A stretch of DNA of 46,827 nucleotides from assembly GCA_003282145.1 (NCBI GenBank), contig QBZZ01000018.1:1-46827 (forward strand), written 5' to 3'. The notes below the pieces were generated by a model, which worked only from the letters and a program-made list of their open reading frames with translations, searched no databases and was not told the origin of the DNA. The stretch is from SAR116 cluster bacterium AG-337-N21 (lineage in GTDB: Bacteria > Pseudomonadota > Alphaproteobacteria > Puniceispirillales > Marisalimonadaceae). Shown one piece after another: positions 24,900-32,180 of this stretch; positions within the stretch are counted from its first letter, which is position 1, and every line of letters begins with the position of its first letter. The position numbers and the translations under genes are program-made.

Positions 24900-24986
24900 T
24901 CTTAAATAAAAGGTACGAAAATTGCATAAATTATGGAAGTAATTTTCCTCCCTTGAAGTATAAGAGAGTCTTCGCACTCAAGTTTT
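24900..24986 (+). repeat. Third, decayed copy of the conserved element before the terminator
   Basis: TTAAATAAAAGGTACGAAAA, TTGCATA and AGTAATTTTCCTCCCTT match the copies at 20767 and 23858, and GAGAGTCTTCGCACTCAAG is a broken version of their terminator. The zinc-ribbon and membrane genes are absent here. The rest of 24609-25124 holds no gene that I can support. Confidence 0.6.
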
Positions 24987-25124
24987 TGAATATGACAGCG
25001 AGACCTCTTTTAAAAAATGTGAAAATATTTTGAATATTGCTTTCACAACTGATAATTGTCCAACCCTAGCAAAATTTTTTGTAAATATTTAATAATAGAG
25101 GAATAGTGGTTTCTGAGTTTAAAA

Positions 25125-25202
25125 ATGATTGAAGTATATAAAAAGTTCATACTTATGCTTGGGCTAACGGTAATATTCATCTACGTACTATACCATTTGT
25201 AA
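25125..25202 (+). pseudogene. N-terminal fragment related to the 19574 exported protein
   Basis: The 25-codon frame reads IEVYKKFILMLGLTVIF, matching VAVYKKFFLMLGVTILL at 19574. After its stop a shifted frame gives CKTASAAEPMY, a plausible end of the signal peptide. A frameshift followed by loss of the mature part explains it. Confidence 0.55.
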
Positions 25203-25210
25203 AACCGCAT

Positions 25211-25292
25211 CTGCTGCAGAGCCTATGTATATATTACGTAGGTAGATGGGATTGTTCATGCATGTTGTAGGATTATACTTATAGTGCTACAG
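25211..25292 (+). repeat. Island repeat U, copy 1
   Basis: It contains a 25-bp stretch (25216-25240) identical to 26409-26433, then about 55 bases of weaker match (TTCATGC, GTAGGATTA, ACTTATAGTG). It begins inside the decayed signal-peptide frame. Further right, 25381-25440 holds GAAAGAAACTG and TGTTGACACAGAT, also found near 27655-27690. Nothing intact lies between 25203 and 25473. Confidence 0.6.
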
Positions 25293-25473
25293 TTAATTGC
25301 TAAACACTAATGTTATTATACTTCAATGATAAATAAATAGAAATGAAGCAGAACCCCTGTACTCAGTAGCTACTTTTTAATTGTGAAAGAAACTGCGAAA
25401 GAAAATGTGACTGTTGACACAGATACAGGAACACATAAACTAATTCCATTGCTAAAGTATTGATAGGTTAATT

Positions 25474-25845
25474 TTGGAAAAAAATACTGAAAATAGAAAG
25501 AATAACTATATAGTGATTTATGATTTTCTGTCAGAAAAAAAGTCAGATGAATATAAATCCTCTTTTAACAAATTGTATCCAAAAGGTGTTACTCACGGCA
25601 AATGGGCTGAAGATGCAGTTGGAGAATTTGCAACATGCTCTCAAACGTGGCTTGGAAACAATAGTACCTTTTTTTGTTCTCATTATTTAGCTAACTCAAA
25701 GGAAAATGTAGAAAAGCAAGTTCAAAGTTGGGGAACAGATAAGTATGCTAGTTTTTTTGTTGTTGAAGTAGAGAGGTTTACATCAAGTTTAAAACCAAAA
25801 GATGAAATAATAAACTTAGAAAAGTGGTTTGAAAATAATAAATAA
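25474..25845 (+). CDS. Cytoplasmic small protein, possibly ferredoxin-fold
   Basis: The 123-residue protein starts at a TTG (no in-frame ATG is available) and has the strand-helix-strand look of dimeric alpha-beta barrel proteins: NYIVIYDFL, then a helix, CSQTWLGNNSTFFCSHYLA, and FFVVEVERF. Two or three such proteins occur elsewhere in the island zone. There is no signal peptide. Family and role are not known; the fold is a guess from strand pattern. Confidence 0.45.
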   Translation: MEKNTENRKNNYIVIYDFLSEKKSDEYKSSFNKLYPKGVTHGKWAEDAVGEFATCSQTWLGNNSTFFCSHYLANSKENVEKQVQSWGTDKYASFFVVEVERFTSSLKPKDEIINLEKWFENNK

Positions 25846-25982
25846 AATCAGACTATAAAATCATTACTAATACAAATTCACACAACCACAAAAACCACAC
25901 CTGATATTAATTGACTCTGATTACATCAACCCTGTTACATGACACCGTATTAGTCATTAAAATGGTTCACACTTTATTTATT

Positions 25983-26327
25983 TTATCCCTTTATAAATTC
26001 TTTAGAACTAAATTCATGGACTACTACACCCCGGCTTCCTATTACTTTAGTAATAAATGTTTTTACCATTGGGATATAATGCTTTTCTAATAAACTTTGG
26101 CATGCAACATATGCTTTTTCATCTCTATACTCAAATAATATACCAACTCTATGAACACCTTCTTTATTCCAAAGTTTTGTCAAAACTCTTCTTAACATTC
26201 CCGCTTTCGTAAATTCTTCAACAACTTTTGGTGTAAATATTTCGTTTTGTTTAACTATGTAATGTTCAAGTTCATTGTCTGACATAAATTCTCTTGTGGT
26301 ATAATTCACTAGTTTTGAAGAAGTCAT
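25983..26327 (-). CDS. Small ferredoxin-fold protein, copy A
   Basis: The 114-residue protein begins LVNYTTREFMSDNELEHYI and continues LTKLWNKEGVHRVGILFEYRDEKAY and later VIGSRGVVVHEF. The protein at 29895-30218 has the same order (LINYTTIVF, CTRIWNKGD, LGILFEYDTKEAF, IEGSRGIAVFEA). Both have the size and pattern of dimeric alpha-beta barrel (NIPSNAP/EthD-like) proteins. Start is an ATG without strong ribosome site. Function unknown; the two paralogues probably came with repeated insertion of related islands. Confidence 0.6.
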   Translation of the reverse strand: MTSSKLVNYTTREFMSDNELEHYIVKQNEIFTPKVVEEFTKAGMLRRVLTKLWNKEGVHRVGILFEYRDEKAYVACQSLLEKHYIPMVKTFITKVIGSRGVVVHEFSSKEFIKG

Positions 26328-26403
26328 AAAGGCATCCTATTTAAAAAGTTAAAGTTATTAATAATAGAATATTTCACTGTCTAATTATTGTAAATACCTC
26401 AAT

Positions 26404-26508
26404 CTTCTGCAGAGCCTATGTATATATTACGTATAGGGGAGGAGTGATTCATGCGTGGGGTAGGATTACACTTATAGTGGTACACTTAAATGATACATAT
26501 AAATGTTA
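26404..26508 (+). repeat. Island repeat U, copy 2
   Basis: It has the 25-bp stretch shared with copy 1 (26409-26433), TTCATGCGTG-GGTAGGATTA and then TACACTTAAATGAT and CATATAAATGTTATT, shared with 31196-31224. The gap 26328-26841 carries only this repeat, the tRNA-tail repeat and a promoter-like block. Confidence 0.6.
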
Positions 26509-26580
26509 TTATAGTTATTATAATAATAACACTGAAGGTGACACAGAAGCCCTGTACTTAGTAGCGACTTTTTAAGTGAT

Positions 26581-26707
26581 ACACAAACTGATGCACATAT
26601 CGTGCGTATTGACATTAACAATGTAATAAATAATCTAAAGGTATAGCTTATGTAGCAGTGTGTGTGGTGCATTAGATAGGCATAGAACTTTCTCTCAGAG
26701 CGCACCA
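26581..26707 (+). repeat. tRNA-tail repeat R, copy 1
   Basis: Order of blocks: ACTGATGCACAT, TATTGACATTAACAATGTAA (with the palindrome ACATT-AAC-AATGT), AGCAGTGTGTGTGG, ATAGAACTT, and CTCAGAGCGCACCA, the last 14 bases of the tRNA. Copies at 28671-28790 and 31291-31418. It is probably a scarred attachment region. Confidence 0.75.
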
Positions 26708-26802
26708 AAATTATAGTGTAAATCGTTGTAGTTGTTACATTATTTTTTAGTTTCTATTTAACTGTAAAATATTCTGTGAAACATTTTGTGCCTATACGGT
26801 AA

Positions 26803-26841
26803 CCACTTCACAAATAAAACCTAGCTTGTTACTGTAATTAC
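26803..26841 (+). promoter_or_regulatory. Conserved leader block before the MORN gene
   Basis: CCACTTCACAAATAAAAC is repeated (one or more changes) before the genes at 32181 and 41690. A TGTAAT or TATAAT box then stands about 6 bases before the ATG in the copies at 26842 and 41690, which would give a very short or absent leader. Promoter role is inferred. Confidence 0.4.
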
Positions 26842-27369
26842 ATGGATTATGCATTTAAAATGATTGCAGTTTTAACAACTCTAATTTTTTTATTTGGTTT
26901 TAGTGTTACTACAGTTGCTGAAAATTGGTTTCCTACTAATAAAACTAATTGTCAAATATGGAATGCTAACCCTCAACCCATAGAAACTGCTTATTGGTCA
27001 GGTAAATGTGTCAATGGAAAAGCGCATGGATATGGAACAGTAATCTGGTCTGGTGGAAGTAAGTATACAGGTCAATATAATTTTGGTTATATGGATGGAC
27101 TTGGAAAACTTACTTGGGGAAATGAAGAAAAAAAATGGGTTGGAGATAGCTATGTTGGCGAGTTTAAACAAGACTTTATGCATGGTGAGGGTATTTATAC
27201 TTATTTAAATGGAAAAATAGATGAAGGTATTTGGAAAAAAGGAAAATTTGTAAAAAAAAAGAAGGTGACAGATTTACAAAATAAGTTTGAAAAACTAAAA
27301 GAATTAAACCCTGAAACATTTTTCAAAGAGTTACTTTATTTATCCAGAACCTCTAGAACTACAAGGTGA
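26842..27369 (+). CDS. Exported MORN-repeat protein, internally deleted relative of the MORN-caspase
   Basis: The 175-residue frame has a signal peptide (cleavage near TTVAE), then three to four MORN repeats (WSGKCVNGKAHGYG, YTGQYNFGYMDGLG, YVGEFKQDFMHGEG) and a lysine-rich stretch. MORN repeats are beta hairpins that bind lipids or proteins. At the end the sequence runs, out of frame, straight into the last 18 codons of a caspase gene (27344-27400). A large internal deletion thus seems to have removed the rest. The remaining product could be stable as a small periplasmic MORN protein. It shares its leader block with the intact MORN-caspase at 41690. Confidence 0.6.
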   Translation: MDYAFKMIAVLTTLIFLFGFSVTTVAENWFPTNKTNCQIWNANPQPIETAYWSGKCVNGKAHGYGTVIWSGGSKYTGQYNFGYMDGLGKLTWGNEEKKWVGDSYVGEFKQDFMHGEGIYTYLNGKIDEGIWKKGKFVKKKKVTDLQNKFEKLKELNPETFFKELLYLSRTSRTTR

Positions 27370-27400
27370 TAAAGACAGAGTGCTAGTACAGTTTAACTAG
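27344..27400 (+). pseudogene. Caspase-gene tail relic 1
   Basis: Frame 27344-27400 reads PEPLELQGDKDRVLVQFN and TAG, matching the ends of the caspases at 41639 (GDKDRVLVQFN) and 44728. It is in a different frame from the MORN gene that overlaps it. Confidence 0.8.
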
Positions 27401-27420
27401 GACTATCATTCCTAGTCATA

Positions 27421-27980
27421 TAAGCCTGTCATAGATTTTGATTACACTAAAAGCTCTCAGTAGACTCTGGATTAAATTTAAAATGGTTAACAGTTATTTG
27501 AGCACATCTGTTTAAGAGCACAACTATATATATCCCCATGACGTCAAGTCCCATGCCTAGGGTAGGGTCATTTAAATGTTACATATAAGTGTCTTTAACA
27601 TTTAAATATAATTATCATTTACGTAAGGCTATTCCATTACGGGAACATTTTTTAAAAGAAACTGTGAAAGATTATGTGCCTGTTGACACGGATTCAGGAA
27701 TACATAAATTGTGGCTATTGCCAAAGTTCAGTTGCAATTAGTGGCATCATGTATGATCATAACTTCACTTAGAGCGCACCATTTCACATCACTATGACGT
27801 ATTAACACATTGATATGTAAGCATATTTTGTTTACGCATTAATGAGTGATGTGCATGGTAATGCACAAAAATGTTCCTTTTATTATATTTAATTAAATTT
27901 AATTTGTTGCCAAATCAATTTTAAGAATTAAAATTAAGTTAACTTTTTTTTGTATTAAATACAAATTAAAGGAGGTTTAA
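27421..27980. other. Gene-free stretch: caspase 3' flank remnant and island repeat
   Basis: GATTACACT, TCTCAGTAG and AAATGGTTAACAG-TATTTGA recur behind the intact caspase at 44790-44865. A weak U repeat (CCCATGCC, TGTTACATATAAGTGT) is at 27548-27600. No gene is supported. Confidence 0.5.
27661..27781 (+). repeat. tRNA-tail scar, divergent copy
   Basis: It ends ACTTCACTTAGAGCGCACCA, 13 of 14 bases of the tRNA end. The left part (ACTGTGAAAGATTATGTGCC, TGTTGACACGGAT) matches 25390-25440. Behind it TGTAAGCATATT-TGT matches the segment behind attR (22266-22281), so a second, more decayed integrase start probably lay here. Confidence 0.6.
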
Positions 27981-28502
27981 ATGAAAATATTTATTATAAT
28001 TTTAATAACTAGTTTTATTTCAATAAAAACCAGCTTTGCTGTAACTATAAAAAGCGGTGAAGTTCTTGGTGCAGACGGTAAAGTTTATAAAGGTGCTTCA
28101 CCAGAACAGAAAGAAAAAATAATTTCTTCTTTGTCAAAAAAAGATAAACCTGTTGAAATCATAAATGACAATTTAATGATACTATATGAAAATTATTTGA
28201 TTTCTATACCTTTAAGTGAAATTAATGGTAAGTCGGACCAAAAAATTGATAAAATTATAGATACTGAATTTGTTAAAGTAGATAAGAAATTATCTAAAAT
28301 AACTAAATCTAATACCAACCAAACTTTAAGTTCAGATGTTAAGGCTGCTTCTAAAAAACAAACAAAAGCAACTTCTAAAACTGTTACTAAATCTATAGCA
28401 AAAAATGTTGCCAAATCTTCAGCAAAATCTGCAGCAAAATCTCTAGCAAAAAATGCTTCTAAGTCTTCTGGTATAGGAGACAAAGGAAGTGGTAAAAAGT
28501 AA
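27981..28502 (+). CDS. Exported protein with Lys/Ala/Ser-rich tail
   Basis: The start has a perfect AAAGGAGG ribosome site. The 173-residue protein has a signal peptide (cleavage near KTSFA-VT), a globular part of about 90 residues (GEVLGADGKVYKGASPEQKE, then hydrophobic strands), and a low-complexity tail with repeated AKS and AKN units, similar to histone-H1-like or wall-binding tails. A periplasmic role with binding to acidic polymers is possible. I recognise no family for the globular part. It lies between two tRNA-tail repeats, so it is probably island cargo. Confidence 0.6.
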   Translation: MKIFIIILITSFISIKTSFAVTIKSGEVLGADGKVYKGASPEQKEKIISSLSKKDKPVEIINDNLMILYENYLISIPLSEINGKSDQKIDKIIDTEFVKVDKKLSKITKSNTNQTLSSDVKAASKKQTKATSKTVTKSIAKNVAKSSAKSAAKSLAKNASKSSGIGDKGSGKK

Positions 28503-28670
28503 TTTTTAATTAACTAATTCTTGCACACTCTAACTCCATATCTAGCTATACTACCATGTCCCATGCCCGAGGAGTGTTACACTTTAAGTGATACATATAA
28601 GTATTATTAAAGACGGGCATATTAATACAACTACATACCCAATTCGCCTATACTAGTAACGGTTAATTTA

Positions 28671-28790
28671 ACTAATGCACATTTTGTATGTATTGACATT
28701 AACAATGTAATACATAACCTAAGGGTATGGCTTACGTAGCAGTGTGTGTGGTACATTGGATAGGCATAGAACTTCACTCAGAGCGCACCA
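28671..28790 (+). repeat. tRNA-tail repeat R, copy 2
   Basis: It matches copy 1 nearly throughout (TATTGACATTAACAATGTAA, AGCAGTGTGTGTGG, GGATAGGCATAGAACTT) and ends with CTCAGAGCGCACCA. The gap 28503-28933 holds only this copy, a U repeat (GTGTTACACTT, GATACATATAAGT at 28574-28605) and ACTGTGAAACATTT, also found after copies 1 and 3. Confidence 0.75.
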
Positions 28791-28936
28791 AAATTCTAAA
28801 ACAAGCCATTGTAATTACTTAATTATTTTTTACTATCTATTGAACTTTAAAACAAACTGTGAAACATTTGGCGTAAAACCTATTATAATACTAAGCTGTC
28901 ATAAGTTAATGAATATTAAATTTAAGGAGTTAAGTG

Positions 28937-29290
28937 TTGAGTAAATATTTAGGATTATTGATTTGTCTTTTCTTAGTAATGGGTGCCTTATATCAAATTG
29001 GTATTTTTTTGTTTGTAGATATTAATAGTATTTTAATTGTTTTTGGAGGAGCGTTTGGTTACTCTCTTGTCCAGAATAAAAAAGAAGTTTATATAACTAA
29101 TTTTGGAAAAGGAGCTATTTTTTTTGGATGGCTGGGAATGTTAATTGGTTTAATTGCCTTGACCGGAGGTAGGTATGACAATTGGGGTGACATAGATAAA
29201 ATGGGTGCTGCTCTCAAAGTTTTAATGCTTCCAGTTTTTTATGGTTATATGATAAAACTTGTAACAATGACTTTTAACATCCAAAAATAA
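28937..29290 (+). CDS. MotA-like mini membrane protein (paralogue of 2057-2401)
   Basis: I prefer the TTG at 28937 (7 bases after AAGGAG) to the GTG at 28934. The 117-residue protein has about four hydrophobic segments and the MotA-like SILIVFGGAFGYSLVQNKKE, then ITNFGKGAIFFGWLGMLIGLI. It is a paralogue of the protein at 2057-2401, which lies outside the islands. As there, the stator cytoplasmic domain is absent. It precedes a broken exported gene by 27 bases. Function unknown. Confidence 0.65.
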   Translation: MSKYLGLLICLFLVMGALYQIGIFLFVDINSILIVFGGAFGYSLVQNKKEVYITNFGKGAIFFGWLGMLIGLIALTGGRYDNWGDIDKMGAALKVLMLPVFYGYMIKLVTMTFNIQK

Positions 29291-29317
29291 GACAGAGCTA
29301 GATAGATAATAAAAAGA

Positions 29318-29752
29318 ATGTTTTTATTAATACTATTTGTAATATTATCCAATGAGGTAATTGCATCCGTAGAAGGTGAGACTCTAATCTGTGATAAAGA
29401 TACAAGAGCATATAATTTTATAACTAAGGATAAGGTTAAAATTTCAAGTATAAATTTAAACAAACTAGATATATTTTCTCTTAATCATTCATATAAAGTT
29501 GCAAAAAATGCAATTTTTATTCAACAACCATTTACAGTATTAGACAAAGAAGAAACACCTAAAGTTATTGGTTGAATATTTAGAAGAAACTTAGATTATG
29601 TATCATTAGATTATATAAATGGTGACTGGAGTAGAAAGTTTTTATGGAGTTGTGAAATAACTACATCAAAGCAATTAAAAATAAGAATAAAAAATAAGTT
29701 AAACGATTTAATTAAAGTTAATGGTAAAAAATTTCAATTAACCAATTCCTGA
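29318..29752 (+). pseudogene. Exported protein gene with an in-frame TGA
   Basis: The frame starts with a signal peptide (FLLILFVILSNEVIAS-V), reaches TGA at 29573-29575, then stays open for 58 more codons in the same frame (IFRRNLDYVSLDYINGDWSR and further) to a TGA at 29750. The continuation has protein-like composition, with tryptophans and a cysteine (WSCEI) that could pair with the one in LICDKD. A single TGG-to-TGA change is the simplest explanation. Without readthrough the product would be an 85-residue fragment. Confidence 0.65.
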
Positions 29753-29894
29753 CGCACACAGCCACTATTAACACATATATTACACCATTTTTTCTAATAA
29801 TATAAATTATGTTGCGCATTTCTTAATGCATTATTATGATGATTTATACTTAATCTAAATAAACACTAATGATTTTAGATAAAATAGAAGACAG

Positions 29895-30218
29895 TTAAGC
29901 TTCAAATACTGCGATACCACGGCTTCCTTCTATTTTTGCCAAAGTCATCAATTCTTTTGTTTTAGGAAGGGTATTGAAATGTTTATCTAAGTACTCAACG
30001 TTAGCTTCAAAAGCTTCTTTTGTATCGTATTCAAATAAAATCCCTAATTTAAATGTATCACCTTTGTTCCAAATGCGTGTACATACAAAACGTTTCAAAC
30101 CACGTTTTTTCATTTCAGGTGCCCATATTTTACTAGTCTGATCAATAAGATTTATCATCTCGTTCATTTCAAATTCAGTTGTAAAGACAATAGTAGTATA
30201 ATTGATAAGTGCTGACAT
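29895..30218 (-). CDS. Small ferredoxin-fold protein, copy B
   Basis: The 107-residue protein is a paralogue of 25983-26327: LINYTTIVFTTEFEMNEMI, then FVCTRIWNKGDTFKLGILFE and IEGSRGIAVFEA. Size and strand-helix pattern fit the dimeric alpha-beta barrel class (NIPSNAP/EthD-like). It is slightly less AT-rich than its surroundings. It is encoded opposite to the neighbouring exported proteins and appears monocistronic. Role unknown. Confidence 0.6.
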   Translation of the reverse strand: MSALINYTTIVFTTEFEMNEMINLIDQTSKIWAPEMKKRGLKRFVCTRIWNKGDTFKLGILFEYDTKEAFEANVEYLDKHFNTLPKTKELMTLAKIEGSRGIAVFEA

Positions 30219-30465
30219 CGTTATATCCGATTTTGGTAATTTTTAGATTATTTTATAATTCAAGATATTTTGTAGTCAATTATAAAATTTAAAGGTAAAC
30301 AAATTTAGCCTATCTGCTGCAAACCTTAACTATAAATATCTAGCCATAACTTCATATATGCTTATCAATTGAACAGTCTAATGGTAAAATACGTAAATGC
30401 TTTACATGTAAATCAATATAAATGAATATAAACTTTGGTTTTGAGTAAATTAAAAGGAACATACA

Positions 30466-30891
30466 ATGAATAAATTAATAATAAAATTTTTTGGTATATT
30501 AGTTATAGCACTATTTGCAAATGTAGCTAATTCAAAACAATTAAAACCACAAGTAACAGTATTACATTCAAGTTCTAAATCTAGTGCAGGTGAAGCTATT
30601 TCTTATCCTAAAGGTACTCCAAAAATGACTATTGCGCAGGTAATATTTCCAGTGGGTGGAAAATTACCAAAGCATACTCATCCTGCACCCCTTATCGTAC
30701 ATATAATGTCAGGGGAGGTTACCTCAGAACGTCCTAATGGAAAAAAGGTAGTCTATAAGGCTGGAGACACGTTTGTTGAAGCAACAAATTCACCTCACAC
30801 CGTTACAAATACAGCTAAAACTCCCACAATAGTGTATGCTGTAATTGCCGGAGCTGAAGGTCTTGGACCACTTACTGTATTCGCCAAATAA
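30466..30891 (+). CDS. Exported single-domain cupin
   Basis: The 141-residue protein has a signal peptide (cleavage near ANS-KQ, residue 23) and a cupin beta barrel. Motif 1 contains H70-T-H72 and the later SGE; motif 2 has the GDTFVE turn and H111. The glutamate normally found four residues after the second histidine seems absent, with H79 nearby as a possible substitute ligand. Such small periplasmic cupins bind metals or small ligands and are usually orphan. A likely hairpin (CCCTAT/ATAGGG) lies 20-45 bases after the stop. Confidence 0.75.
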   Translation: MNKLIIKFFGILVIALFANVANSKQLKPQVTVLHSSSKSSAGEAISYPKGTPKMTIAQVIFPVGGKLPKHTHPAPLIVHIMSGEVTSERPNGKKVVYKAGDTFVEATNSPHTVTNTAKTPTIVYAVIAGAEGLGPLTVFAK

Positions 30892-31109
30892 TTACAAATT
30901 AAAATAATTATCTACCCTATAAATTACTCATAGGGTGGATGATTAAACTATGGGTTTCTCAGAATTTGATATAAGCGTTACCATGTCTATCCCTGAGTCA
31001 TACAGACACATATAGCCACTGTAACCACATCGGATATACAATTTTTGACAATGATTATATTAACATGGCTTTACAATCTCTATGAGTAATTAAAGTGGTT
31101 AATATTTGT

Positions 31110-31240
31110 ACGACCCCATCTGTGTAGGAGTATATGTATATATACGTACATACTCCAAGGTTGCTTATACATGGGACAGAGTTACATCAATAGTGTTACA
31201 CTTAAATGATTCATATAAATGTTATTTTACTGAAATTATA
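31110..31240 (+). repeat. Island repeat U, copy near 31.1 kb
   Basis: GTAGGAGTATATGTATATATACG resembles copies 1 and 2, and GTTACACTTAAATGATTCATATAAATGTTATT-like sequence matches 26480-26508. GGAGTAT and ATACTCC flank an AT palindrome here (31123-31156). The whole 30892-31612 gap holds repeats only. Confidence 0.5.
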
Positions 31241-31290
31241 AATAAATATAATTGAAGGAAAATCCCTGCATTCAGTAGCAACTTTTAAAT

Positions 31291-31418
31291 TGATGCACAA
31301 ACTGATGCACATCTCGCGCGTATTGACATTAATAATGTAATACATAATTTAAGGTATAGCTCATATAGCAGTGTGTGTGGTGCATAGTAAGGTTGTAGAA
31401 CTTCACTCAGAGATACCA
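31291..31418 (+). repeat. tRNA-tail repeat R, copy 3 (decayed end)
   Basis: It matches copies 1 and 2 (TGATGCACAAACTGATGCAC, TATTGACATTAATAATGTAA, AGCAGTGTGTGTGGTGCAT) but the tRNA end has decayed to CTCAGAGATACCA. This is the outermost recognisable tRNA scar, 15 kb from the tRNA. Confidence 0.7.
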
Positions 31419-31612
31419 ATAATTTTTATAAAATATTGATATATTTACATTATTTTAGGATAAATTATAAATTGTATAACAAACTGTTAAACATTTTGTA
31501 AGTGTTTTTACCTTGAATTTTTGACATCTATGTACACCTAATGGTCGTAAATGTTTATAATTATTCCTGTTTGTATATTTTACATTAAATTAAAATTTAT
31601 TATGGTTGAAGT

Positions 31613-31933
31613 ATGATGTGTCTAATAAAAACATTTATGATATTTTTTATAACTATATTTATTATATCCTGTGATAATTCAGATAATGTTTCAAATGTTA
31701 TAATAAAAATATATGGATATGCTGAATATGACTGTACAGAAAATGAGTATAGACTTACGAAAGAAACACCAATGATTCCATTTTTAAAAGTTAACAAATG
31801 GTATAAGAAAAAACAAGTTCATGAAACTCATTACCAAGATACAATAAAACCATTTAAGGATATGCTAATTAGTGATTATAGTCTAAAAAAAATAACACCT
31901 TCCTTAGAATTAAGTAATCAATTTTTAATATGA
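31613..31933 (+). CDS. Putative small lipoprotein, perhaps truncated
   Basis: The 106-residue frame has an N-terminal hydrophobic stretch and the lipobox FIISC-D, so it should be lipid-anchored; the aspartate after the cysteine would keep it in the inner membrane in enterobacterial-type sorting. The mature part (YGYAEYDCTENEYRLTK and on) ends abruptly. About 100 bases later lies a caspase tail relic (32030-32082), so this may be the remaining N-terminus of a former lipoprotein-caspase gene. No family recognised. Confidence 0.5.
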   Translation: MMCLIKTFMIFFITIFIISCDNSDNVSNVIIKIYGYAEYDCTENEYRLTKETPMIPFLKVNKWYKKKQVHETHYQDTIKPFKDMLISDYSLKKITPSLELSNQFLI

Positions 31934-32029
31934 GTTTACTAGAGGAGTTGATTGCGATAATCCTAAAAATATATTATTTTGTTTTTTCTCACATCAAAGA
32001 TATAGTAGAAAGAAAGTCAAAGTGTTGAT

Positions 32030-32082
32030 AAACCCTTGAACTACAAGCTTATAAAGACAAGGTTTTAGTAAGTATAACTTGA
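32030..32082 (+). pseudogene. Caspase-gene tail relic 2
   Basis: The codons give TLELQAYKDKVLVSIT and a stop, a mutated version of PELQGDKDRVLVQFN. Directly behind it stands CTACTTCACAAATAAAAC, the leader block of the next gene, as behind the intact caspase at 41639. Confidence 0.7.
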
Positions 32083-32092
32083 GACATTATAA

Positions 32093-32180
32093 CTACTTCA
32101 CAAATAAAACATGATTTATTATTATAATTATATTAACTAGGATTTATAATGATAAAAGTTCAATTAATAATTGATAACTA
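32093..32180 (+). promoter_or_regulatory. Conserved leader block before the 32181 gene
   Basis: CTACTTCACAAATAAAACATGATTTATTATTATAATT-like sequence closely matches 41651-41689 before the MORN-caspase. It differs by extra bases between the TATAAT box and the chosen start. Confidence 0.4.

Noticed and set aside
26472-26708. Minus-strand 78-residue frame over repeat R
   Set aside because: The frame is not kept in the other copies of the repeat, so it is not coding.
29573-29575. TGA read as tryptophan (recoded genome)
   Set aside because: Other genes in the window end cleanly on TGA, including the ATGA overlaps at 4614 and 19228, and use TGG for Trp.
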